Shown: positions 17,578-24,913 of the stretch, piece after piece
Layout of the letters: every line of letters starts with the position of its first letter
Position numbering within the stretch: position 1 is the stretch's first letter
Origin: UBA4479 sp963974935
GTDB taxonomy: Bacteria; Pseudomonadota; Alphaproteobacteria; Rhodospirillales; Casp-alpha2
DNA length: 64,000 bases
Direction of reading: 5' to 3'
Assembly: GCA_963974935.1 (NCBI GenBank)
Contig: CAXBEV010000006.1
Coordinates: 118,633-182,632, forward strand
Made by a program: the position numbers and the translations under genes
The notes under the pieces: generated by a model
Database searches by the model: none
What the model saw: only the letters and a program-made list of their open reading frames with translations
Told to the model about the DNA's origin: nothing

Positions 17578-17910
17578 GTTTGTCTCCTACTCCAGCCGCA
17601 CTCTAGAAAGAGACATGAAGTATAGCCGCCTGCACTCGGAACAAAAGGAATGGAAAGTCAGCAAGACAAACCAACTTCGCAAATAAGTTTAACCGCTTAA
17701 CATAGTATTCCCGCTTAGGTAGATAGATTGGTTCATTGCTAATCCCAATGTCGTTAGTGGAAACACAGACGCCATGGTAACTGGTGGTTAAGCATAAAAT
17801 AAACTTCAACTCGCTGCAGTTAGTACGACCACAAAATCAGGCATTTTTAATCAGCCTTGAAGCCCCGAAATCTGACGACGGAACACCGCGAATGCCGCAA
17901 CAACATATAA
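17578..17910. other. Gene-free gap between divergent genes
   Basis: A 333-bp stretch between the thioesterase and the GGDEF/EAL gene, transcribed away from each other. It is AT-richer than its surroundings and should hold both promoters. No repeat, RNA gene, convincing operator or coding frame was recognised. Confidence 0.6.
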
Positions 17911-19665
17911 ATGCGTCGAACGATGGGTAGGATTTTCGCGCCACCCGTTAATGCCAAATCAAAGGTCGACGAATCGGCAGAGATTCGTTGCCTTGATCCG
18001 AATGCCCCTGTTGCGACATCGCCAGAGGCGCCAGAGACGCCCTCGGACATCAGCCAGGAAAGCATCTTCCGCGCGTTCTTCAATGCAAACCGCAATGACT
18101 ACATGGCCTATTGGGACGGCGCCTTAGAGCTTCAGGTTGCGAATTTCCAACTCGACCCTCAACATATGCATATCGTTCGGTCCGTCCAGGAAACCCGCAA
18201 GCCCGCTCAGTTTGAAGCCGTGCAAGAAGGCCGCATGTTTGATTTTCACGCTTATCCGGCACTGAACGCATTTGGCGAATGCGCCGGTATCGCGGTCTAT
18301 GCCCATGACATAACAGCCCGCAAGGAAGCTGAGAGCGAAGTCCGCCGCTTGGCGTATTATGACCCGCTGACCACCCTGCCGAACCGCCAGCATCTGATCG
18401 TCCGCTTGGCGCAAGCACTGGACGCAGCCAAACAAAATGGCCATTGGGGTGCCTTATTGTTCGTTGATCTTGATCGCTTCAAAAACGTCAACGACTCGCT
18501 CGGGCACGACATCGGAGACCTAGTCTTATGCGAAACTGCGCGCAGGTTAGAACAAAGCCGCAGCGCAGACGATATCGTCGCGCACATGGGGGGCGACGAG
18601 TTCATTTGGCTAATTCCTGATCTTGGCCCCGACCAGCTTCAAGCGGCAAAGGACGCGTCCCGCGCGGCTAAGCACATCATGCTAAGCTTCGACGAAAGCA
18701 TCAACGCCGATGGTTTCGATCTGCGTATTTCGGCCAGTATCGGTATGGCGCTGTTCGGCGATGAAACCGGCGAAGTGCCCGACGTGATCAAACAGGCCAA
18801 CGCATCTATGCATCGTGCCAAAGCCAGCGGTAGCGGCAATATGGAACTGTTCCGCCCGCACATGCAGGAAGCCGCAGACGAGCGCCTGAACCTAGAGAGT
18901 CGTCTTCATGACGCTTTAGACAACAACGCGTTTGAGCTTCATTACCAGCCGCAAGCCTCGGTCACAGACGGCACCGTGATCGGGGCCGAGACTTTGTTGC
19001 GCTGGAATGACTCGGAATTAGGGCCAGTTTCACCGGCCAAGTTTATTCCCATCGCAGAAGAAACCGGGCTGATCTTGAAGATTGGCGCATGGGTGATCGA
19101 AACCGCGTGTGCACAAATTCATGCTTGGAATAACAGTCCAAACGGATGCCCCCTGCCCCGCGTGGCGGTCAACATCTCACCTTTGCAATTCCGGCAGCCG
19201 GACTTTGTCAGTGATATCCGTGCCGCCATGAACCGTTGGAACATTCGTCATGAACAGCTTGAATTGGAACTGACCGAAGGCATCGTGATCGAGCAAATCG
19301 ACGCCACCGTCGAAAAGATGAAAGACCTAAACGCCATAGGCGTACGATTTGCCATCGATGATTTCGGCACCGGCTACTCGTCGCTCGCCTACCTTAACAA
19401 GCTGCCGCTGGATATCTTGAAGATTGATCAATCGTTCGTGCGCAACATCGGCGAGGATAAAAGCAGTGAGGCCATCGTCGCCAGCATCATTACGATGGCG
19501 CACCTTTTAGAATTCGAACTCGTCGCCGAAGGGGTCGAGACCGAACCGCAACTTCATTTCCTACGGGAGCGTGGTTGCCAGACCTATCAAGGTTATCTAT
19601 TTGGCAAGCCCATGCCGGTGCCCGAACTTGAAGCATTCCTCGCCATGCGAAGCAGAATTTTTTAA
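17911..19665 (+). CDS. PAS-GGDEF-EAL bifunctional c-di-GMP protein
   Basis: 584 residues. An N-terminal variable part with a PAS-like domain (about 45-140, ending in VYAHDITARKEAE) is followed by a GGDEF domain with intact GGDEF at about 227-231. The EAL domain carries ETLLRW (about 360; Glu kept, Ala replaced by Thr), ELTEGIV, DDFGTGYSS, KIDQSF and EGVET. Both synthesis and hydrolysis of c-di-GMP look possible. No membrane segment is present, so the sensor is cytoplasmic. No Shine-Dalgarno is obvious; ATG at 17923 is an alternative. Its stop overlaps the convergent aspartate-dehydrogenase-like stop at TTAA. Confidence 0.9.
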   Translation: MRRTMGRIFAPPVNAKSKVDESAEIRCLDPNAPVATSPEAPETPSDISQESIFRAFFNANRNDYMAYWDGALELQVANFQLDPQHMHIVRSVQETRKPAQFEAVQEGRMFDFHAYPALNAFGECAGIAVYAHDITARKEAESEVRRLAYYDPLTTLPNRQHLIVRLAQALDAAKQNGHWGALLFVDLDRFKNVNDSLGHDIGDLVLCETARRLEQSRSADDIVAHMGGDEFIWLIPDLGPDQLQAAKDASRAAKHIMLSFDESINADGFDLRISASIGMALFGDETGEVPDVIKQANASMHRAKASGSGNMELFRPHMQEAADERLNLESRLHDALDNNAFELHYQPQASVTDGTVIGAETLLRWNDSELGPVSPAKFIPIAEETGLILKIGAWVIETACAQIHAWNNSPNGCPLPRVAVNISPLQFRQPDFVSDIRAAMNRWNIRHEQLELELTEGIVIEQIDATVEKMKDLNAIGVRFAIDDFGTGYSSLAYLNKLPLDILKIDQSFVRNIGEDKSSEAIVASIITMAHLLEFELVAEGVETEPQLHFLRERGCQTYQGYLFGKPMPVPELEAFLAMRSRIF

Positions 19666-20468
19666 CTGCCGATCTTCAACGGCTGTACCATCCCATCCAG
19701 CGTTGCCATCACCGCAAGCGGCGTCAGCTTGCCGGTCGCCGGGTTCTCTTCCGTCGGCACACCGGCAATGGTGAATTCAAGATGGGTAGAGTCACTATCC
19801 AGTGTGACCGAGTGCGTATTGCGATCCACCGCCGGGTCCGCCCAAATTTCATAGGATGTCTTATCCGGTCCAGGCCCGGCGAGGCTGAGGGCGACGGCCA
19901 CGTTGACGTTCGCCGGGAATTTCGCCGCTGCATCGCGGACCGTGCCTTTGTAAAGACACATAGGCTCTTTCAGGTCAGACAGATCAATGCCCTGTTCGAT
20001 CACAAACGGCGCGTTAACCAGCCCCTTCGGCGGCTTGCGTGTCGCCATCACCAACGAATGAATAGTGCCATAGCTGGCGGCGCGCACGGCATCGAACGCG
20101 GCAAGCGCGCCAGTCGGCACGATGATCTTGGCACCGGTCTCGCGGGCCCGTTCAATCAGCTCAGGGCGCTCTAAAAGGCGGGTCACGGTGACCGAGACGA
20201 AAATCTTCCCGGCCTCAATCACAGGCTCGGCCAAATCGAAATACAACGCCGGCGGCAGTCCTTCGACAATGATGTCCGCATGCTGCGGCAGCTCGGCCAA
20301 CGGCACCACTTTTGGCTTGTTTTTGAAATGCGCAATGCGTTCTTGGGCACGTGCTTCGTTGCCTGCAGAGATCGCAGTCAACGTCAGACCGGGCACACCT
20401 TGATCAAGCCATTCGGCTACAGGACGGCAGACGGCGCCAAGGCCGGCAATGGCAACGGTTAGGGTCAT
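19662..20468 (-). CDS. Aspartate dehydrogenase-like NAD(P)-dependent amino-acid dehydrogenase
   Basis: 268 residues from the ATG at 20468. Rossmann start TVAIAGLGAVCRPVAEWL, then VEGLPPALYFDLAEPVIEAGK and the C-terminal domain NVNVAVALSLAGPGPDKTSYEIWADP typical of the NadX/DUF108 family. NadX converts L-aspartate to iminoaspartate or oxaloacetate. The ATG overlaps the liuR stop (TAATG), so it is co-translated with the regulator. A link to amino-acid turnover is likely, but the substrate could differ from aspartate. Confidence 0.85.
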   Translation of the reverse strand: MTLTVAIAGLGAVCRPVAEWLDQGVPGLTLTAISAGNEARAQERIAHFKNKPKVVPLAELPQHADIIVEGLPPALYFDLAEPVIEAGKIFVSVTVTRLLERPELIERARETGAKIIVPTGALAAFDAVRAASYGTIHSLVMATRKPPKGLVNAPFVIEQGIDLSDLKEPMCLYKGTVRDAAAKFPANVNVAVALSLAGPGPDKTSYEIWADPAVDRNTHSVTLDSDSTHLEFTIAGVPTEENPATGKLTPLAVMATLDGMVQPLKIGS

Positions 20469-20872
20469 TATTCCTCCGATACGGCCGGGGTGCGGCCTTG
20501 TTTTTGCTGCAACAAGCCAGCGCATTGTTTTTCAATACGCGTCATTTCGGCGAGCGAGTCTTCGATATCTTGTTTTTGCACTTCGAGCGCTGACTTTCTA
20601 GCGCGAATCACGTCTATAAACTGCGTCAGCTGAGTCACTTCGGACGGATCTGCATCATAGAGATCCATCAACTCGCCGATTTCCTCCAACGACAAGCCGA
20701 GCCGCTTGCCGCGCATGATCAGCTTTAGCCGCACCCGGTCGCGCGGCCCATAGATGCGGCGTTGCCCGTCGCGCTCGGGCGACAACAAGCCTTTGTCTTC
20801 ATAAAAGCGCACGGTGCGGGTGGTGATGTCGAATTCCCGCGCCAGCTCGGCAATGCCATAGGACTCAGTCAT
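20468..20872 (-). CDS. liuR: MerR family regulator LiuR of branched-chain acyl-CoA catabolism
   Basis: 134 residues. N-terminal MerR winged helix (YGIAELAREFDITTRTVRFYEDKGLLSPER) and a second helix block (LKLIMRGKRLGLSLEEIGELMDLYD). A coiled-coil dimer segment follows to the C-terminus. There are no metal-binding cysteines, fitting an acyl-CoA or organic effector. A matching palindrome is present 19 nt upstream of its own start and before liuA, which supports autoregulation and control of the liu operon. The assignment as LiuR is from family plus context. Confidence 0.9.
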   Translation of the reverse strand: MTESYGIAELAREFDITTRTVRFYEDKGLLSPERDGQRRIYGPRDRVRLKLIMRGKRLGLSLEEIGELMDLYDADPSEVTQLTQFIDVIRARKSALEVQKQDIEDSLAEMTRIEKQCAGLLQQKQGRTPAVSEE

Positions 20873-20887
20873 ACAGGAATGCTAGGG

Positions 20888-20905
20888 GAGGTTTACGTAA
20901 ACGTA
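20888..20905 (-). promoter_or_regulatory. LiuR autoregulatory operator
   Basis: The palindrome GTTTACGTAAAC at 20891-20902 lies between the liuR start and mgtE. Reading toward liuR, TTTACG and TAGCAT boxes about 17 nt apart surround it, giving a short leader. It matches the core of the site at 17077-17090. Confidence 0.75.
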
Positions 20906-20933
20906 AAGTACGCGTCGCAGCGTAAATCTACGC

Positions 20934-22355
20934 TCAGATCAGCACCAACGCGGCCAAACCTAAGAACGCAAAGAATCCAACGACATCAGTGACCGTCGTT
21001 AGGAACACGCTGGATGCAATCGCCGGGTCGGCGCCCGCTCGCTCCAGAATAATCGGGATCGAAGCGCCCGCGAGACCGGCGATCACCATATTGATGACCA
21101 TCGCCGATGCGATCACACCGCCCAACACGGGGCTTCCGAACCACCCCCATGCGACCAGACCGCTAAGGATTGCGAACAGCACGCCGTTGAAGATGCCGAC
21201 GATGACTTCTTTGGTAATCACCCGATACGCATTGGCGCCGGTCAGTTCCTTGGTTGCCAAGGCGCGGACCGTCACGGTCAGCGTCTGCGTGCCGGCGTTG
21301 CCGCCCATGGACGCCACAATCGGCATCAACACGGCAAGTGCGACGGTCTGCTGAATGGTCGCATCGAACAATCCGATCACGACCGACGCCAGGATTGCGG
21401 TCAACAAATTGACGACCAGCCAGCTAAAGCGCGCCCGTGCCGTCGACACGGCGGCGCGGTACAAGTCGTCCTCAATCACGCCACCCATGCGCATAATGTC
21501 TTCTTCGTGTTCTTCGTGAATCACGTCGACCACGTCGTCGACGGTGATCGCACCGACCAGCTTACCGCTGTCATCAATCACCGGTGCCGACACCAAGTCA
21601 CGTTGGCGGAACAAAAACGCCACGTCTTCTTGATCGGTGGCGACGTTGATGACGTGCATGTCTTCTTCCATCACTTCCGTCACCGGCACTTGGCGCCGTG
21701 TGCTCAACAATTTTGAAAGCGAAACCGCGCCGACCGGATGATCATCCCCGTCGACGGCAAAAATGTCGTAAAAAACGCGCGGCAATTCGTCATCTTCAGA
21801 ATCGGCGCGGCGACGCACATAGTCGATGCACTGGCCGACGTTCCACTGGCTCGGCACAGTCACGACTTCGCGCTGCATCAAGCGCCCGGCGCTGTCTTCA
21901 GGGTAGCTCAGACCTTGCTCGATCAACGAGCGGTCTTCGTCGTTCACATGCTCCAGATAAAGCTGCTGCTGCGCTTCATCCATTTCTTCCAGCACGAACA
22001 CCGCGTCGTCACTATCGAGTTCTGACAGTGCGTTTGCGACTTCTTTGACGCCGAGCGCATTAACGACGTCTTCGCGCACGGTTTCATCAAGTTCGGACAG
22101 CACTTCAGGATCGAAAATGTCACGAATAATCTCGACGGCGCGGGCGCGGTCTTCGCGGCTCAAACGCTCCAACAGATCGGCGACGTCAGCATAGTGCAAC
22201 TCGCGCACAATATCGCGGACCCGCTCGGTCTCACCCGCATCCATCGCTTCGACAATGATGTCTTCTATGCGTGCTTCAACATCCACCGAACCCACGGCGA
22301 CAGCCTCAGCGCTATGCTCATCGTTATCGAGCGTCTGTGGGTCGTTGTCGGCCAC
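20934..22355 (-). CDS. mgtE: Magnesium transporter MgtE
   Basis: 473 residues from the GTG at 22355, chosen because GAGGGAG lies 8 nt before it; an in-frame ATG-like extension upstream lacks a ribosome site. Order: N-terminal MgtE domain (about 35-140), two CBS domains (about 150-275), then five membrane helices (about 300-470). The conserved MASMGGNAGTQTLTVTVRAL segment lines the pore. It imports Mg2+ with cytosolic Mg2+-gated closing. It stands alone, with no Mg2+ riboswitch recognised ahead of it. Confidence 0.93.
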   Translation of the reverse strand: MADNDPQTLDNDEHSAEAVAVGSVDVEARIEDIIVEAMDAGETERVRDIVRELHYADVADLLERLSREDRARAVEIIRDIFDPEVLSELDETVREDVVNALGVKEVANALSELDSDDAVFVLEEMDEAQQQLYLEHVNDEDRSLIEQGLSYPEDSAGRLMQREVVTVPSQWNVGQCIDYVRRRADSEDDELPRVFYDIFAVDGDDHPVGAVSLSKLLSTRRQVPVTEVMEEDMHVINVATDQEDVAFLFRQRDLVSAPVIDDSGKLVGAITVDDVVDVIHEEHEEDIMRMGGVIEDDLYRAAVSTARARFSWLVVNLLTAILASVVIGLFDATIQQTVALAVLMPIVASMGGNAGTQTLTVTVRALATKELTGANAYRVITKEVIVGIFNGVLFAILSGLVAWGWFGSPVLGGVIASAMVINMVIAGLAGASIPIILERAGADPAIASSVFLTTVTDVVGFFAFLGLAALVLI

Positions 22356-22486
22356 GCAGCGTCTCCCTCTCAAGGGGGTAAAGTATGGCCGCATCTTAAG
22401 GCGTGCACCTACTGAGTCACAAGCACGGCATCACGAACGAGAGACCCTCGCACTGCCGCTCTCCAATAGCGTCCCCCCCACGCAAT

Positions 22487-22586
22487 AGCGTCATCCTGAA
22501 CGTGATTCAGGGTCCATGGCGGCGCGAACCCCGACGTTCGGCGTGCACACAGCAGTAGATCCTGAATCACGTTCAGGATGACGCTG
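22487..22586. repeat. Inverted-repeat intergenic element, family C (copy 1)
   Basis: A 100-bp element with perfect 25-bp terminal inverted arms beginning AGCGTCATCCTGAACGTGAT. The interior is not coding. It lies between mgtE and tRNA-Leu. A second copy with the same arms apart from a few bases is at 30905-31000. It would form a very stable hairpin in RNA. Confidence 0.8.
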
Positions 22587-22610
22587 TATGTTATTTTTGA
22601 GGTAAGAGAT

Positions 22611-22697
22611 TGGTGCGGTCGAGAAGACTCGAACTTCCACCCCTGTTACAGGACAGCGACCTCAACGCTGCGCGTCTACCAGTTCCGCCACGACCGC
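22611..22697 (-). tRNA. tRNA-Leu (anticodon GAG)
   Basis: 87 nt including an encoded CCA end. The acceptor stem pairs GCGGTCG with CGACCGC. The anticodon arm CAGCG-TTGAGGT-CGCTG gives anticodon GAG, which reads CTC/CTT. A long variable arm (CCTGT/ACAGG) is present, as in class II leucine tRNAs, and the T arm contains GTTCGAGTC. It is isolated, with the family C repeat downstream. Confidence 0.96.
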
Positions 22698-22857
22698 ACT
22701 GCGCGATGATCTATCAGGCTGCCGGGGGGTGGTCAAGGCGCCTATGAGCGCAATATACAGATAAAAAACGCCCTAAAAACACTAGTATTCAGGGGTTTGC
22801 GCGGCAATCTGGCGCTTACCCCTTGCAGGTGCGCCTAGGGTCGCCCATAAAATCTGC

Positions 22858-23565
22858 ATGCAACAGATTCCCACCCGCGATCAGATCGATTTTATCGCCC
22901 CGGATTTGGAATGGAAGATCAGCGATACGCCGGTCGACTACCCGGACGCGCTGGCGTTTATGGAGCAACGCGTTGCCGATATTCGTGCCGGCACCGCGCC
23001 CGAATGCATCTGGCTGTTGGAGCACCCGCCACTTTACACCGCCGGCACCAGTGCCGATCCGAGTGAGCTTTTGGACAGCCAGCGCTTTCCGGTTTATCAG
23101 ACCGGGCGCGGCGGGCGGTATACCTATCACGGGCCGGGTCAACGCGTGGCCTATGTCATGCTTGATCTGAAAAATCGCGGGGCCGATGTGCGCTGCTTTG
23201 TGCACGATCTTGAAGAATGGGTGATCCACACCCTCGCCCAGTTCACCATCAAGGGTGAGCGCCGCGACGGGCGTGTCGGGATTTGGGTGCGCCGGGGCGC
23301 ACCGGCCAATCCGGCATCTCGCGAAGATAAAATCGCGGCGATCGGCGTGCGCATTCGCCGATGGGTCAGCTTTCACGGCATCGCCATCAACGTCGAGCCC
23401 GATCTCGAACATTTCGCAGGCATCGTGCCGTGCGGTATCAACGAACACGGCGTGACGTCGCTTTGGGACCAAGGTATCACCGCGACCATGCCAGAAGTCG
23501 ACGTCGCCCTGCAAAGCGCCTTTGCCGAGATCTTCGGCACCCCGGCGTCCTGCGACAACACGTGA
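22858..23565 (+). CDS. lipB: Octanoyltransferase LipB
   Basis: 235 residues. Transfers octanoyl from acyl carrier protein to lipoyl domains (first step of lipoate synthesis). Motifs: LLEHPPLYTAGTSA, GRGGRYTYHGPGQ, the catalytic Lys in DKIAAIGVRIRRW, SFHGIAINV, and the nucleophile Cys in GIVPCGI. The stop overlaps the next gene's GTG start (GTGA), giving coupling to a diguanylate cyclase, an unusual partner. Confidence 0.95.
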   Translation: MQQIPTRDQIDFIAPDLEWKISDTPVDYPDALAFMEQRVADIRAGTAPECIWLLEHPPLYTAGTSADPSELLDSQRFPVYQTGRGGRYTYHGPGQRVAYVMLDLKNRGADVRCFVHDLEEWVIHTLAQFTIKGERRDGRVGIWVRRGAPANPASREDKIAAIGVRIRRWVSFHGIAINVEPDLEHFAGIVPCGINEHGVTSLWDQGITATMPEVDVALQSAFAEIFGTPASCDNT

Positions 23566-24458
23566 GTCGGTCTGACGAGACACAGACCGGCATGGCGACG
23601 GACGATGTCGTCGATGCGCTGAATGATGCCGTCGATGCCTTGCTGCGCTGGAATGCCGACTGGCATGCGCCGTTCGTCGCCGGCCTCGACGAGATCGCCA
23701 CACGACGCGCGATTGCACACAGCCTGCGGCATTTGGACGTCTTCGAAAACTGGTTCAATGCCCACAGCGACGACGGCATCGTCAATCAGCCGTCGATGCA
23801 GCGTCTTAACGAAACCCTGCTGGCGATCCGCGAGCGCGCGGCCAAACTCAGCGTTGCCGATGTGCGCAGCGACGGCGTCGAATACGCAGCGTTGATGCAC
23901 GATGTACAAGGCTTCGTGACCCAGGCGCGCCGACTGATCAACGCGTTTGCAGTGGCGTCTTCGGAACTAGATGCATTGACCGGCATCCAAAACCGGTTGG
24001 CGATGCGCCACACCTTGGCGAACGAGCACGCACGGATGAGCCGCGGTGGTGCCTCTGCGGTCATCGCACTCATCGATTTGGATCACTTCAAGGCCGTCAA
24101 TGATGCACATGGTCATGCCGGCGGCGACGACGTGCTGCACGCAGCAGCCGAACGTTTGGCGTCAAAGCTGCGTGGCTATGACCAACTGTTCCGTTATGGC
24201 GGCGAAGAGTTCTTGGTGATGATGCCGAACACCGATATGGCACATGGTCTGGTCGTCCTAACCCGTTTACGTGACGCCTTAAAGGCCACGCCGATCCGCC
24301 TCAAGACCGGCGCAGACATCACCATTACGGCCTCATTCGGCGCCGCAATCCTGAATGCCGAGCACCCCATCCAAGCCACGGTCGAAGCCGCCGACGCGGC
24401 ACTTTATCAGGCAAAAGAAAACGGTCGTGATCGGGTTGTAGCGTCGGAAATGATTTGA
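23562..24458 (+). CDS. Diguanylate cyclase with helical N-terminal domain (DgcZ-like layout)
   Basis: 298 residues from GTG 23562, which overlaps the lipB stop; ATG 23592 is a fallback. The first ~135 residues are helical and rich in His/Trp (WHAPFVAGL, HLDVFENWF). The GGDEF domain follows, with the junction LDALTGIQNR and active site RYGGEEFLVM. Total length and layout resemble E. coli DgcZ, whose N-terminal CZB domain binds zinc. Here the Cys and the paired His of CZB are not evident, so the zinc role is doubtful. It makes c-di-GMP. No membrane segment. Confidence 0.85.
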   Translation: MSRSDETQTGMATDDVVDALNDAVDALLRWNADWHAPFVAGLDEIATRRAIAHSLRHLDVFENWFNAHSDDGIVNQPSMQRLNETLLAIRERAAKLSVADVRSDGVEYAALMHDVQGFVTQARRLINAFAVASSELDALTGIQNRLAMRHTLANEHARMSRGGASAVIALIDLDHFKAVNDAHGHAGGDDVLHAAAERLASKLRGYDQLFRYGGEEFLVMMPNTDMAHGLVVLTRLRDALKATPIRLKTGADITITASFGAAILNAEHPIQATVEAADAALYQAKENGRDRVVASEMI

Positions 24459-24513
24459 AGGTACGCGCCGATTCCCGCCATTCTTGTTAAGGCCAGAATT
24501 CATTGCGCCCCTA

Positions 24514-24600
24514 TGGACCCCCGCCTACGCGGGGGTGACAGTTTAATAGGGATGACGAATGATAATCATCGATCGTCATTCCCGCGCAGGCGGGAATCCA
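24514..24600. repeat. Pair of opposed REP-like palindromes, family D
   Basis: Two related 26-bp units in opposite orientation, TGGACCCCCGCCTACGCGGG at the left and, on the other strand, TGGATTCCCGCCTGCGCGGG at the right, about 35 bp apart. Each has its own short dyad. They lie between the convergent diguanylate cyclase and acylphosphatase genes, as expected for a bidirectional transcription stop or REP doublet. Confidence 0.7.
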
Positions 24601-24625
24601 TTTCGTGAACATGACTCACTTGGGA

Positions 24626-24907
24626 TTAAATCGATGGCCACTTTTCGAAGCCCGACATGTTCACAGCCTCGATATCTTCGACCGTCACCTGATCGACACG
24701 GGCCAACGGCGGACCTTGCCGACAAAATTTGAGCATCTGATCAACGACGTCAGCGGGACCGGCGAACACTGCCTCGACGCGGCCGTCGCGCACATTGCGG
24801 ACCCAGCCGCACAAATTCAGTCTAGATGCTTCTTGTTTTGTCCAGCCGCGAAACCAAACGCCTTGAACGCGACCCTCGATGTAAACGTGGACAGCGCGTT
24901 CAGACAA
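24626..24907 (-). CDS. acyP: Acylphosphatase
   Basis: 93 residues. Small alpha/beta enzyme that hydrolyses acyl phosphates. VYIEGRVQGVWFRGWTKQEA carries the conserved Arg in the phosphate loop, and LCGWVRNVRDGRVEAVFAG the conserved Asn. The only possible start is TTG at 24907, because the in-frame pccA TGA precedes it. It starts 6 nt after the pccA stop, so it is part of the pccA transcript. Confidence 0.92.
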   Translation of the reverse strand: MSERAVHVYIEGRVQGVWFRGWTKQEASRLNLCGWVRNVRDGRVEAVFAGPADVVDQMLKFCRQGPPLARVDQVTVEDIEAVNMSGFEKWPSI

Positions 24908-24913
24908 AGTGTC

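Noticed and set aside
20888..20905. Riboswitch controlling mgtE
   Set aside because: The palindrome is a LiuR-type DNA site downstream of mgtE, and no Mg2+ riboswitch fold was recognised upstream of mgtE.
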